DNA of 64,000 nucleotides from Alistipes sp. (GTDB lineage Bacteria > Bacteroidota > Bacteroidia > Bacteroidales > Rikenellaceae): NCBI GenBank assembly GCA_017629985.1, contig JAGBWD010000024.1, positions 1 to 64,000 of the forward strand. Direction: 5' to 3'. Below, in pieces: positions 7,738 to 16,259 of the stretch. The position numbers were made by a program, and so were the translations under genes. The notes below the pieces were generated by a model that was not told the origin of the DNA, did not search any database, and worked only from the letters and a program-made list of their open reading frames with translations. Numbering within the stretch: the stretch's first letter is position 1; each line of letters begins with the position of its first letter.

Positions 7738-9927
7738 TTAGTTGGCAACCTCCGAGATAAACTTGATGCGCACAAGGCGAATCTCCTCCTCGCTATACTC
7801 CGAGCCAAGCTCCTCGATAGCATCCTCCAATGAGTCTGTCTCGGCATCCTCCTTGAAGTAGAGATAGATGTCATCTACCTTATCGCTATCCATAATAGTA
7901 TTTAGGTAGTACTGTATATCAAGACGTGTTCCCGAGTTTACGATAGCCTCTATCTCGGTAAGAAGCTCGTCCATGTCGAGGTTACGTGCATGTGCAATAT
8001 CCTCGAAATCCATCTTGCGGTCAATAGACTGTATGATGAATATCTTGTTGTTCGACTTATTCGCAACGCCCTTAACTACAAGGTCTTGAGGACGGATAAT
8101 CTCCTTCTCATCAACGTATGTCTTGATAAGCTTTATGAACTCTGCGCCAAACTTCTGTGCCTTGCCAGCACCTACACCCGATATGGTCTGTAGCTCCTCC
8201 ATGGTGATAGGGTACTGAATAGACATATCCTCCAAAGATGGGTCTTGGAAGATAACGTAGGGAGGAAGGTCATTCTGCTTTGCTACCTTACGGCGCAAAT
8301 CCTTAAGCATGGCGAAAAGCTCCTCATCTGCAGCACCACCACCCTTCATAGGCCCTGCTACATTTGCCTCATCCTCCGAGTCGTAGTCATGGTCAAGAGT
8401 AATAGTCACAGATGTTGGCTTGTCGATGAATGCCTTGCCACGCTCGTTTACAGATATAAGACCATAATTCTCAATATTTTTATCCACAAAGCCTAGGATA
8501 AGCGCCTGACGTATCACGGCATTCCAGAATGAAGCATCCTTCTCCTCACCAGCACCGAAGCACTCTAGTTTATTGTGGTTGTAGCTCTTAACCATGGCTG
8601 TAACCTTGCCCGTAAGAACCGCTACGAGGTGGTCTATCTTAAACTTATCACCTATCTCCTCCAATACCTCAAGGGCGAGCTTCATTTCGCGCTTTGCCTC
8701 AATCTTTGGCTTTGGATTGCAGCAGTTATCGCAGTTGCCACAGTTGGCCTCTGTGTACTCCTCTCCAAAGTAGTGTAGGAGCGACTTGCGGCGACACATA
8801 GAGCTTTCGGCATAGGATACAGTCTCTAGAAGTAGTAGCTTGCCAATCTCCTGCTCGGCAACAGGCTTACCCTGCATGAACTTCTCCAACTTCTGAATAT
8901 CCTTATAGCTGTAGTATGTCAAACAGTGACCCTCGCCACCATCGCGGCCTGCTCTACCTGTCTCCTGATAGTATCCCTCGAGTGATTTAGGAATGTCGTA
9001 GTGGATTACATACCTTACGTCGGGCTTGTCGATACCCATACCGAAGGCGATAGTAGCCACAATAACATCAACGCGCTCATGGAGGAAGGCATCCTGGTTG
9101 TCGGCACGTGTCTGTGCATCCATACCTGCATGATATGCCAGAGCTTTAATGCCATTGGCCATGAGCAACTCGGCAAGCTCCTCCACCTTCTTACGGCTCA
9201 AGCAGTAGATAATGCCACTCTTGCCCTCATGCTGCTTTATGAAGCGGATGATATCGTGGTCTATGTTGTGCTTTGGGCGCAACTCATAGTATAGATTTGG
9301 GCGATTAAAAGATGAACGGAATATCGTAGCATCTGTCATACCCAGATTCTTCTGAATATCCATCTGCACCTTTGGTGTGGCTGTCGCAGTAAGTGCGATG
9401 AGTGGTGCATTACCTATATCATTTATAATAGGACGTATTCGGCGATACTCGGGACGGAAGTCGTGACCCCACTCCGAAATACAGTGTGCCTCGTCAATGG
9501 CGTAGAAGGAGATTTTTATCTTGCGCAAGAAGGCGATGTTGTCCTCCTTGGTTAAAGATTCTGGCGCGAAGTACAACAGTTTTGTACGACCCTCCAACAC
9601 GTCTTGTCGCACCTGTGCTATAGCAGATTTGTTGAGCGATGAGTTGAGGAAATGTGCTATGCCCGACTCTGTGGAGAAGGTACGCATAGCATCCACCTGA
9701 TTCTTCATAAGCGCAATAAGCGGTGAGATGACGATAGCCACACCATCCATGATAAGCGCAGGGAGTTGGTAGCATAAAGATTTACCGCCACCTGTCGGCA
9801 TAAGTACAAATGTGTCATTACCCGCCAAAACATTGCGTATGACAGCCTCTTGGTTGCCCTTGAATGATGAAAAACCGAAGTATTCGCGTAGTTTATCGTG
9901 TAATAATACTCCTTGTTCAGTGTCCAT
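7738..9927 (-). CDS. recQ: ATP-dependent DNA helicase RecQ
   Basis: This 729-residue 3'-5' DNA helicase acts in recombination and fork repair. It has Walker A PTGGGKS (44-50), Walker B box DEAH (145-148) followed by CISEWGHDFRPEY, and the QETGRAGRDG motif VI. The four-cysteine zinc site CRRKSLLHYFGE...CGNCDNC is near 380-405, then the RQC winged helix and an HRDC domain (about 530-610). The last about 110 residues form a helical HTH_40-like tail usual in Bacteroidota RecQ. It is followed by rsmA and has a divergent promoter region shared with lptB. Confidence 0.95.
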   Translation of the reverse strand: MDTEQGVLLHDKLREYFGFSSFKGNQEAVIRNVLAGNDTFVLMPTGGGKSLCYQLPALIMDGVAIVISPLIALMKNQVDAMRTFSTESGIAHFLNSSLNKSAIAQVRQDVLEGRTKLLYFAPESLTKEDNIAFLRKIKISFYAIDEAHCISEWGHDFRPEYRRIRPIINDIGNAPLIALTATATPKVQMDIQKNLGMTDATIFRSSFNRPNLYYELRPKHNIDHDIIRFIKQHEGKSGIIYCLSRKKVEELAELLMANGIKALAYHAGMDAQTRADNQDAFLHERVDVIVATIAFGMGIDKPDVRYVIHYDIPKSLEGYYQETGRAGRDGGEGHCLTYYSYKDIQKLEKFMQGKPVAEQEIGKLLLLETVSYAESSMCRRKSLLHYFGEEYTEANCGNCDNCCNPKPKIEAKREMKLALEVLEEIGDKFKIDHLVAVLTGKVTAMVKSYNHNKLECFGAGEEKDASFWNAVIRQALILGFVDKNIENYGLISVNERGKAFIDKPTSVTITLDHDYDSEDEANVAGPMKGGGAADEELFAMLKDLRRKVAKQNDLPPYVIFQDPSLEDMSIQYPITMEELQTISGVGAGKAQKFGAEFIKLIKTYVDEKEIIRPQDLVVKGVANKSNNKIFIIQSIDRKMDFEDIAHARNLDMDELLTEIEAIVNSGTRLDIQYYLNTIMDSDKVDDIYLYFKEDAETDSLEDAIEELGSEYSEEEIRLVRIKFISEVAN

Positions 9928-9954
9928 AATTTCTCGTTGTCATCAAAATTTACC

Positions 9955-9962
9955 CAAATATA
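9955..9962 (-). promoter_or_regulatory. -7 promoter box for recQ-rsmA
   Basis: The minus strand reads TATATTTG, a TAnnTTTG match, 28-35 bases upstream of the recQ ATG at 9927. Confidence 0.55.
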
Positions 9963-9986
9963 ATATATTTTTTTGTAAAAATGTAA

Positions 9987-9994
9987 TAACTTTG
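9987..9994 (+). promoter_or_regulatory. -7 promoter box for the lptB operon
   Basis: TAACTTTG matches TAnnTTTG, 33 bases before the lptB ATG at 10028. A T-rich stretch lies in the -33 area. Confidence 0.55.
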
Positions 9995-10027
9995 CAAAAA
10001 ACTTACAAAAAATATTAAGACGTCAGC

Positions 10028-10894
10028 ATGCGACTCTACACAAGCGAGCTAGTAAAATCCTATAAATCACGCACTGTCGTGAATCATGTGACCATTGATG
10101 TAAATCAGGGTGAGATTGTTGGTCTTTTGGGCCCTAATGGTGCTGGTAAGACAACAACATTTTATATGATTGTGGGACTTATAAAACCTAATGAAGGTAG
10201 TATATACCTCGAAAATGATGAGGGTATAGTTACGGATATCACAAAACTTCCTGTCTATCGCCGTGCGCAGATGGGTGTGGGATACCTCGCACAGGAGGCC
10301 TCCGTGTTCCGTCACCTTACCGTGGAGGATAATATCCGCGCAGTACTCGAGATGACCAACTACTCGAAGCAGTATCAGAGGGAGCGTGTTGAGAATCTTA
10401 TCGAGGAGTTCCGCCTTACAAAGGTACGTAAGAGCTATGGTAACCAGCTGTCGGGTGGTGAGCGCCGCCGTACCGAAATTGCACGTGCTGTGGCTATCAA
10501 CCCATCGTTTATCCTTTTGGATGAGCCTTTTGCGGGTGTAGACCCTATCGCGGTGGAGGATATTCAGAGCATCGTGGGAACACTTAAGGATAAGAACATT
10601 GGCGTTATCATCACCGACCACAACGTAGATGAAACATTGGCTATTACAGACCGCACCTATCTCCTTTATGAGGGTAAGATTTTGAAGACCGGTACTGCCG
10701 AGGATTTGGCTAATGATGAGATGGTGCGTAAGGTATATCTCGGAAGCAACTTCGAGCTTCGTACATCACCACAGATCGCCCGTCAGCGTAAGGAGCGTGA
10801 GGAGCGTGAGCGTGAGGAGGCTTTGCGTGCATTGGGTCATGTGAGCGAAGAGGAGGGTGACGAGGATGAGTATGATGACGAGGATGAAATGTAA
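10028..10894 (+). CDS. lptB: LPS export ABC transporter ATPase LptB
   Basis: This 288-residue cytoplasmic ATPase powers the LptFGC lipopolysaccharide transporter. It has Walker [10 protein letters not shown] (35-43), signature [14 protein letters not shown], Walker [14 protein letters not shown] and switch [10 protein letters not shown]. It is about 45 residues longer than E. coli LptB. The extra tail is first charged ([12 protein letters not shown]), then acidic ([15 protein letters not shown]). It is the first gene of lptB-aroA-aroC-prmC-recX, an operon with gaps or overlaps of no more than 19 bases. Confidence 0.93.
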   Translation: MRLYTSELVKSYKSRTVVNHVTIDVNQGEIVGLLGPNGAGKTTTFYMIVGLIKPNEGSIYLENDEGIVTDITKLPVYRRAQMGVGYLAQEASVFRHLTVEDNIRAVLEMTNYSKQYQRERVENLIEEFRLTKVRKSYGNQLSGGERRRTEIARAVAINPSFILLDEPFAGVDPIAVEDIQSIVGTLKDKNIGVIITDHNVDETLAITDRTYLLYEGKILKTGTAEDLANDEMVRKVYLGSNFELRTSPQIARQRKEREEREREEALRALGHVSEEEGDEDEYDDEDEM

Positions 10895-10907
10895 TATGTT
10901 ATAGATC

Positions 10908-12179
10908 ATGGATGATAGTGGTGTTCCTCTTGGGAATCGTTTGTGCGGAACTATAACTCCGCCCTGTTCAAAAAGTTATGCTCAACGTGCGCTCGCTGCG
11001 GCACTTCTAGCCTCGGGACGCACCACGTTGCGCGGTATAGAGATGTGCCGCGATACACGCTCGGCTATTGCAGTTATTGAGTATCTAGGTGCGAAGGTCG
11101 AAATCGTAGATGATAATACACTAATCATAGAGGGTGGTCTAAAACCCAACATAGATAGCTTAAATGTCGGAGAGTCGGGGCTTTCGGCACGCCTCTTCAC
11201 GCCTATAGCAGCACTTGCTAATAGGCCTATAACGATTAGTGGTGAGGGTACTCTACTTCACCGCCCTATGGCTATGATGGTTGAGCCTCTGAAGCAGCTA
11301 GGTGTTGAGGTGCGTGATGGTGGTGGTAAGCTCCCCATTGAGGTTTGTGGCCCTATGCGTGGTGGTAGAGTTTCGGTAGATGGCTCTATCTCCTCGCAGT
11401 TTATAACAGGACTACTCATCGCTCTGCCCGTAGCCCAGAGGGATACAACTATCGATGTTCATGGCGCTGTGTCGGTTCCATATATAGATATGACGTTGGA
11501 GACCCTCGAGAGGTTTGGCGTGGAGGTGATGTATAACGAGGGTGATTATTCGCAGTTTTTCATCGAGGGAGGTCAGCAATATAAGGCTATAGATTATACC
11601 ATAGAGAGTGATTGGAGTGCTGCGGCATCTATTATGGTTGCTGCCGCCATAGCTGGTGAGGTAACCGTTAAAAATATATCTACTCTGTCGCGTCAGGCCG
11701 ATACCGCAATATGTCGCGCCTTGGAGCGTGCAGGAGCATCTATAATCATCGAGGAGAATGCTATTACGGTGGCACATAGAGAGCTAGAGGCCTTTGAGTT
11801 TGATGCTACACAATGCCCCGATCTGTTCCCTGCTCTTGTATCTCTTGCAGCTGCTGCCGAGGGAGTATCCTCTATTGTAGGTATCAATAGACTCCGAGGT
11901 AAGGAGAGTGATAGAGGTGAGGTGCTACGTACAGAGTATGAGAAGCTTGGCATAGATATAGAGTTGGATTATGACGAAGATGTTATGCGTATTGTTGGAG
12001 GTGTGCCTCATGCTGCAACTGTAGATTCGCATGATGATCATCGTATAGCGATGTCTTTAGCCATTACCGCCTTGCGTATAGATGATGAGGTGGAAATTCG
12101 TGGTAAGGAGTGTGTGGCAAAGAGCTACCCTTCATTCTTTGAAGATATTGATTCTCTGAAGGTTGATAAAGGTGAATAA
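10908..12179 (+). CDS. aroA: 3-phosphoshikimate 1-carboxyvinyltransferase (EPSP synthase)
   Basis: This 423-residue enzyme joins shikimate-3-phosphate and PEP in the shikimate pathway. Visible motifs are PPCSKSYAQRALAAALLASG (substrate-binding lysine and serine), ESGLSARLFTPIAAL, LHRPM, DLFPALVSLAA and RLRGKESDR. The GESGLSAR loop replaces the GNAGTAMR of E. coli AroA, a known variant type. It starts 13 bases after lptB and overlaps aroC by about 8 bases, which agrees with a joint role in chorismate formation. Confidence 0.94.
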   Translation: MDDSGVPLGNRLCGTITPPCSKSYAQRALAAALLASGRTTLRGIEMCRDTRSAIAVIEYLGAKVEIVDDNTLIIEGGLKPNIDSLNVGESGLSARLFTPIAALANRPITISGEGTLLHRPMAMMVEPLKQLGVEVRDGGGKLPIEVCGPMRGGRVSVDGSISSQFITGLLIALPVAQRDTTIDVHGAVSVPYIDMTLETLERFGVEVMYNEGDYSQFFIEGGQQYKAIDYTIESDWSAAASIMVAAAIAGEVTVKNISTLSRQADTAICRALERAGASIIIEENAITVAHRELEAFEFDATQCPDLFPALVSLAAAAEGVSSIVGINRLRGKESDRGEVLRTEYEKLGIDIELDYDEDVMRIVGGVPHAATVDSHDDHRIAMSLAITALRIDDEVEIRGKECVAKSYPSFFEDIDSLKVDKGE

Positions 12180-13155
12180 CAGTTTTGGTAAAATACTGCG
12201 CACAACAATCTTTGGTGCGTCACATGCCGAGGAGCTAGGTGTGGTTCTTGAGGGTGTCCCTGCTGGTATACGCCTCACGGAGGATATCTTTACCTCGGAT
12301 ATAGAACGTCGCCGCCCACAGCTGCGTGGTGAAACACCGCGTAGAGAGGAGGATATACCTATAATTGAGGGCCTCAACAGCGATGGCGTAACAACAGGAG
12401 AGGCTGTGACAATTAGGTTTAAGAATAGTAATAAGCGCTCTAGTGATTACTCCCGCTTTGAGTCTCATCCACGACCTTCGCATGCCGACTTGGTGCAGCG
12501 CCGAAAGTATGGCCCTGAATATGATATCTCGGGTGGAGGTATGGCTTCGGGGCGCATGACCGTAGCACTTGTTGCAGCAGGTGTTGTAGCAAAGAGAATC
12601 CTTGGTGGTGTGAATTTCACCACCTCCCTAAAGAGCGTGGGAGGCGTGGAGCGTGCCGAGGAGTTTGAGTCTATCATAGCTGCAGCGGCAGCCTCACATG
12701 ACTCTGTAGGAGGTGTTGTGGAGTGCTGTGTAGGGGGTGTCCCTCATAGCTTGGGAGAGCCATTTTTTGACTCTGCAGAGAGCATTATAGCGCATCTATT
12801 ATTCTCAATACCTGGTGTTAAGGGTGTGGAGTTTGGTGATGGCTTTGCTGGCGCGGCGAAGCGTGGCTCACAGCGTAATGATATGATTATTAATAGTCTT
12901 GGAGCTACACGAACAAATAATGAGGGTGGCATAAATGGCGGCATAACAAATGGAAATGATATCGTTGTGCGTGTCGCTGTGAAGCCCACGCCAAGTATCT
13001 CTGTGCCGCAAGAGACCTTTGATTTTAATAGTGGTACGACAAGGCCTCTAGTTATTGGAGGACGACACGATGCTTGCATAGCTCGCCGTGCTGTAGTTGT
13101 TGTGGAGGCTATGGTTGCCCTGGCTCTTGCTGACCTAAAATTGAGAGTAGGGTAG
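12172..13155 (+). CDS. aroC: Chorismate synthase, divergent
   Basis: This enzyme converts EPSP to chorismate using reduced FMN. The GTG at 12172 is chosen over a TTG at 12163 because chorismate synthases begin with a short MNxFG-like N-terminus. This gives 327 residues, shorter than the usual about 355-390. RPSHAD, GGGMASGRMT and GGRHDACIARRAV match family motifs 1b, 2 and 3. Motif 1, normally FGESHG, reads FGASHA here, so a highly conserved Glu and Gly are replaced. Its operon position between aroA and prmC supports the assignment. Confidence 0.88.
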   Translation: MNNSFGKILRTTIFGASHAEELGVVLEGVPAGIRLTEDIFTSDIERRRPQLRGETPRREEDIPIIEGLNSDGVTTGEAVTIRFKNSNKRSSDYSRFESHPRPSHADLVQRRKYGPEYDISGGGMASGRMTVALVAAGVVAKRILGGVNFTTSLKSVGGVERAEEFESIIAAAAASHDSVGGVVECCVGGVPHSLGEPFFDSAESIIAHLLFSIPGVKGVEFGDGFAGAAKRGSQRNDMIINSLGATRTNNEGGINGGITNGNDIVVRVAVKPTPSISVPQETFDFNSGTTRPLVIGGRHDACIARRAVVVVEAMVALALADLKLRVG

Positions 13156-13156
13156 T

Positions 13157-13999
13157 ATGGCAACAAGACGTGAGGTGTTAAATATATTGTGGCGTGCTGC
13201 AAGCAATTGCTACGAAGATGTTGAGGCGCGACAGATCGCCGAGATGATTCTTATGGCCAAGGGAAATATCTCGCGTAATGATATTATCGTTGAGCCAAAC
13301 ATGGCGGTTGAGATTGAGGATTTAGACTCCATCGTTGAGCAGATAAAAGCCTGGACTCCAGTGCAATATATTATTGGTTGTGCCGATTTCCTAGATATGC
13401 AACTCGAGGTTAGCGATGCCGTGCTTATCCCTCGCCCCGAGACCGAGGAGTTGGTTATGTGGGTGAGAGATGAAGCCCCCTCTGATGCAAGAATACTAGA
13501 TGTAGGCACCGGCTCTGGGTGTATCGCCATAGGTCTATCCCGTGAACTTAAAGATGCAAAGGTCTTTGCAATGGATATCTCCGATTCGGCATTAGCCGTG
13601 GCGCGGAGAAATGGAGCGCGTTATGCCTCCAATGTAGAGTTTATTAAGGGTGATGCTCTGGCAGATTTTGGTGCTATATTCGATGAGCAGTTTGATATTG
13701 TAGTATCTAATCCTCCCTATATTCCTTCGCGTGATAAGGCGTTAATGCGCTCTAATGTTGTCGATTATGAGCCTCATATTGCGCTGTTTGTGCCAGATGA
13801 TGACCCACTACTCTTTTATAGAGCAATAGCTCGCACATCCCTAAAGTTATTAAAAGCAAAAGGGATGCTCTTCTTCGAAATATATGAGTCGTTGGTGGAT
13901 GAGATGTGTGAGATGTTGCGCCATGAGGGATATGTGGATGTTGTCGTAAGAGATGATTTTAGAGGAAAACCACGTATGATATGCGCAAGAGTAGGGTAG
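13157..13999 (+). CDS. prmC: Peptide chain release factor N5-glutamine methyltransferase
   Basis: This 280-residue SAM methyltransferase modifies the GGQ glutamine of RF1/RF2. An N-terminal helical domain (residues 1-75) precedes IPRPETEELV, the SAM motif DVGTGSGC (115-122) and the catalytic NPPY (185-188, in NPPYIPSRD). It starts one base after the aroC stop and overlaps recX by 19 bases. Confidence 0.94.
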   Translation: MATRREVLNILWRAASNCYEDVEARQIAEMILMAKGNISRNDIIVEPNMAVEIEDLDSIVEQIKAWTPVQYIIGCADFLDMQLEVSDAVLIPRPETEELVMWVRDEAPSDARILDVGTGSGCIAIGLSRELKDAKVFAMDISDSALAVARRNGARYASNVEFIKGDALADFGAIFDEQFDIVVSNPPYIPSRDKALMRSNVVDYEPHIALFVPDDDPLLFYRAIARTSLKLLKAKGMLFFEIYESLVDEMCEMLRHEGYVDVVVRDDFRGKPRMICARVG

Positions 14000-14490
14000 A
14001 TAGTGCAGAGACTCCTCGTGAGCGAAAAACAAAGAGTGCAGAGCAGGCGCTCAATACTCTTATGCGTCTATGTTCTCGTGCGGAGAGGTCCTCGGGTGAT
14101 GCTATGCGCCTGATGTATACATGGGGTGTGCCTATGTCAGAGCGTCAGGGGGTGCTAGATAAGCTTATCGAGATGCGATTTATTGACGATGAGCGTTTTG
14201 CCGAAGCATACACCCGTGAGAAGTCACACATATCGGGGTGGGGAGCAAAAAAAATCGCACAACACCTCTACCAAAAGTCTATATCGAGGGATATCGTGAC
14301 ACGTACACTCTCCACCCTAGAGAGTGATGAACAGCGTGAGATGCTCACTAAAAAGTTGCAACGAAAACTCCCAACAATAAAGGCCTCGAATGATTATGAA
14401 CTTCGAGGCAAGCTTCTGCGATATGCTCTTGGTCAAGGTTATGAGTATGATATGACCATCGAGGTCATTGATGAGGTAACCTCGCGCTAG
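13981..14490 (+). CDS. recX: Regulatory protein RecX
   Basis: This 169-residue all-helical RecX protein inhibits RecA filament extension. The sequence shows the tandem three-helix RecX repeats: ALNTLMRLCSRAERS, then GVLDKLIEMRFIDDERFAEAYTREK and WGAKKIAQHLYQKSIS. The start lies inside prmC, the last overlap of this operon. Its TAG stop shares the palindrome CTAG (14487-14490) with the stop of the converging nucleotidase gene. Confidence 0.88.
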   Translation: MRKSRVDSAETPRERKTKSAEQALNTLMRLCSRAERSSGDAMRLMYTWGVPMSERQGVLDKLIEMRFIDDERFAEAYTREKSHISGWGAKKIAQHLYQKSISRDIVTRTLSTLESDEQREMLTKKLQRKLPTIKASNDYELRGKLLRYALGQGYEYDMTIEVIDEVTSR

Positions 14491-14924
14491 AGAAGATAAT
14501 CCAAGACACTCTGCCAGTCTGGAAACCTCTCGCTGCGAAAGTGTATATGTTCACCCTCAAACTCCGCAGCTCCATGCTTTGTGCGGTCATCAATCAAGTA
14601 GTCACCACTACATAAATCCTTGTGATGAGATAGAATTAGCCTTTTGTAGGCAACATCTCCCAAATATCGTTGTACCCATACCACCTTGTCGCTCCATGCC
14701 GAAGGATTGTGCCATGGCGCTGTAGAGAGTATATATGTGTCGTAGTGAGAGGATAACGTTCGAAATGCCTCTATAGCCCCAGGCATAGGCTCCATGCGTG
14801 CAAATATGCCTGGAATATCGTCATAATGACCCTCATATCTCTCTAGCGTTGCGCTGTCGGTGCGATCTATGCCTGTTTGAAAATCAACAAGCACCCCGTC
14901 CATATCAATATATAATCGCTTCAT
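14487..14924 (-). CDS. 5'(3')-deoxyribonucleotidase-like HAD phosphatase
   Basis: This 145-residue HAD enzyme is related to the NT5C family, which dephosphorylates deoxyribonucleotides. It opens MKRLYIDMDGVLVDF, with nucleophile and acid/base aspartates in DMD. ILSTAPWHNPSAWSDKVVWVQRYLG and the acidic motif DYLIDDRTKHG follow. The ATG at 14924 is preferred over in-frame starts at 14948 and 14987 because a TATATTTG promoter box lies at 14952-14959, overlapping or upstream of those starts. It converges with recX. Confidence 0.85.
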   Translation of the reverse strand: MKRLYIDMDGVLVDFQTGIDRTDSATLERYEGHYDDIPGIFARMEPMPGAIEAFRTLSSHYDTYILSTAPWHNPSAWSDKVVWVQRYLGDVAYKRLILSHHKDLCSGDYLIDDRTKHGAAEFEGEHIHFRSERFPDWQSVLDYLL

Positions 14925-14951
14925 ATCATCTCTATTTGTATACTTCATCGG

Positions 14952-14959
14952 CAAATATA
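14952..14959 (-). promoter_or_regulatory. -7 promoter box for the nucleotidase gene
   Basis: The minus strand reads TATATTTG. Transcription would begin near 14945, leaving a leader of about 21 bases before the ATG at 14924 and ruling out the longer in-frame starts. Confidence 0.55.
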
Positions 14960-15144
14960 CAAAAAAACAGTATATATCTATGACCAATATCTAAAAATGG
15001 TCAAAATGTCTAAAATGCTTAATTTGGTTATTTGCGCTGATAATCAGAATGATAATCTGTTTTACCGATGAAATATCCTGAAATGTAGATATTGTGTAAA
15101 GGCCAATATTAAAATGTTATTAATATTGTATAAAATATTTATAT

Positions 15145-15152
15145 TATATTTG
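15145..15152 (+). promoter_or_regulatory. -7 promoter box for the AraC-type gene
   Basis: TATATTTG lies 53 bases before the ATG at 15205. A TTG is present at 15126-15128 with a short 16-base spacer. The surrounding region is very A/T rich. Confidence 0.4.
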
Positions 15153-15204
15153 TATTGTAAAAAGTGCAAATCTATAGTATTATTAGGCATAACAGAGAAT
15201 AATT

Positions 15205-15699
15205 ATGGGAGAAATTGATGTAGAGGCGAGGTTGTCGGAGGCTTCGGACGATCTTGATTTTTGGACAAAGGATATGGAGATTACCATTCGTCTAACACCG
15301 CGTGGTGATGGTCGGTATAAGAGTATTGATAGACGTGAGGAGGAGCGTTTTTATGCAGCGCTTCAGTATGGTATTGTGAATGATGTTCCTATGAGTGAGT
15401 TGGCTAGTCGTTGTTGCCTCTCGCTCTCCACCTTTAAACGCCGTTTTAAGCAGTGGGTAGGAGGTTCGCCGCGCGAGTGGATAGTCGCTAAGAGGATGGA
15501 GGTTGCAAGTGAGGTTCTGAGTAAGGCTGATATTACGATATCGTCACTTGCCAAGATGTGTTGTTATAATAATACATCGCACTTTATTGAGATATTTAAA
15601 CGCCATTATGGTACCACTCCACATACGTTTCGTCAGCAGATGGCTCGCCAGAAGATGGTTCTGCAACGCTCCTCGTATGATGCCGTGCAGAAGTTGTAG
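15205..15699 (+). CDS. AraC-family DNA-binding protein, short form
   Basis: This 164-residue protein has an AraC-type double helix-turn-helix at residues about 60-155. The first HTH is MSELASRCCLSLSTFKRRFKQWVGGSPREWI. The second is ISSLAKMCCYNNTSHFIEIFKRHYGTTPHTFRQ. Only about 55 residues precede the DNA-binding part, with no recognisable sensor domain. It may act as a constitutive or partner-dependent regulator. Its target cannot be told from the context, which is an isolated gene upstream of tRNA-Arg. Confidence 0.85.
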   Translation: MGEIDVEARLSEASDDLDFWTKDMEITIRLTPRGDGRYKSIDRREEERFYAALQYGIVNDVPMSELASRCCLSLSTFKRRFKQWVGGSPREWIVAKRMEVASEVLSKADITISSLAKMCCYNNTSHFIEIFKRHYGTTPHTFRQQMARQKMVLQRSSYDAVQKL

Positions 15700-15723
15700 T
15701 ATTAGGGATGGTTGTAATGCTTA

Positions 15724-15751
15724 AGGGTATCTTAAAATGGGGGGATACCCT
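15724..15751 (+). terminator. Hairpin after the AraC-type gene
   Basis: AGGGTATC (15724-15731) pairs with GATACCCT (15744-15751). It is followed by TAAAATTC, without a strong T run. It is possibly a terminator for the regulator gene. Confidence 0.4.
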
Positions 15752-15779
15752 AAAATTCTACTATTTTGCTGTAAAGATT

Positions 15780-15809
15780 TTGTAAATAGATATATTTTGT
15801 TTACTTTTG
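15780..15809 (+). promoter_or_regulatory. Promoter of tRNA-Arg
   Basis: TTG at 15780-15782, a 19-base spacer and TACTTTTG at 15802-15809 form a complete Bacteroidota promoter about 55 bases upstream of the mature tRNA 5' end. Confidence 0.75.
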
Positions 15810-15863
15810 CACCGCGGTACGACATTCTGACGGTTAGGAAGTTTGTTGTATATTTGAGAGGAT

Positions 15864-15937
15864 GGTTCCGTAGCTCAGCTGGATAGAGCAACAGCCTTCT
15901 AAGCTGTGGGTCGTGGGTTCGAATCCCGCCGGAATCA
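15864..15937 (+). tRNA. tRNA-Arg (anticodon TCT)
   Basis: A full cloverleaf can be drawn. The acceptor GGTTCCG pairs with CGGAATC (one G-U pair), and the D arm is in AGCTCAGCTGGATAGAGC. The anticodon stem ACAGC/GCTGT holds loop CTTCTAA, with anticodon TCT at 15898-15900, and the T arm is GTGGGTTCGAATCCCGC. The discriminator is A15937 and CCA is not encoded. Its 3' end is the attachment site of the mobile element that follows. Confidence 0.97.
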
Positions 15938-15938
15938 C
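15919..15938. repeat. attL: 20-bp direct repeat at the tRNA-Arg 3' end
   Basis: TCGAATCCCGCCGGAATCAC recurs exactly at 28700-28719. It covers the T-loop to the 3' end of tRNA-Arg, the classic target of tyrosine integrases. The tRNA therefore stays intact after insertion. Confidence 0.9.
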
Positions 15939-15943
15939 ATAAA

Positions 15944-15977
15944 AACCTTGCTACAATAGTCTGTAGCGAGGTTTTTT
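15944..15977 (+). terminator. Element-borne terminator for tRNA-Arg
   Basis: AACCTTGCTACA (15944-15955) pairs with TGTAGCGAGGTT (15962-15973), followed by T residues. It lies inside the element. The chromosomal terminator of the tRNA was probably displaced to 28726-28758, beyond attR. Confidence 0.85.
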
Positions 15978-15985
15978 ATTTTATA

Positions 15986-16033
15986 CTGACTACTTTGCTG
16001 ACTACTTTTTATTATTGAGTGCAGTGTAGTCAG
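15986..16033. promoter_or_regulatory. Likely integrase arm-type sites, left end
   Basis: CTGACTAC occurs at 15986-15993 and again at 15998-16005, 12 bases apart start to start. An inverted copy GTAGTCAG lies at 16026-16033. CTGACTAT repeats lie in tandem at 28567 and 28579 near the other end, also 12 bases apart, beside the integrase gene. Roughly one-helical-turn spacing and presence at both ends fit arm-type binding sites. Confidence 0.6.
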
Positions 16034-16259
16034 TATTTTATTTTGCCATCTATAATGATACTAAACTTAGTGTCGTTATTTTTTAAATTTTTTTTTCATT
16101 ATCTCTTTACTAACTATTCCAACTTAGTAATATTTAATCAAAAAGCCACACCCTTTATATCACTTATCAAGGTAAAGGCGAAGGTTTTTTGAGGACACTG
16201 TGTTGTCCTACAAAACGCCTTACAAACAATAATAAAATGAAAAAAAATGAAAAATTACA
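16034..16259 (+). promoter_or_regulatory. Structured leader or origin-like region before rep
   Basis: No gene is seen here. The region has a small palindrome ACTAAACTTAGT near 16070 and ACTAACTATTCCA at 16109-16121, repeated at 17849-17861. A nested fold follows: the outer stem GTAAAGGCG (16172-16180) pairs with CGCCTTAC (16216-16223), and the inner hairpin is AGGACA/TGTCCT (16192-16197/16204-16209). Such a structure directly upstream of a Rep gene could be a double-strand origin or a transcript control element. No promoter consensus is clear. Confidence 0.4.
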
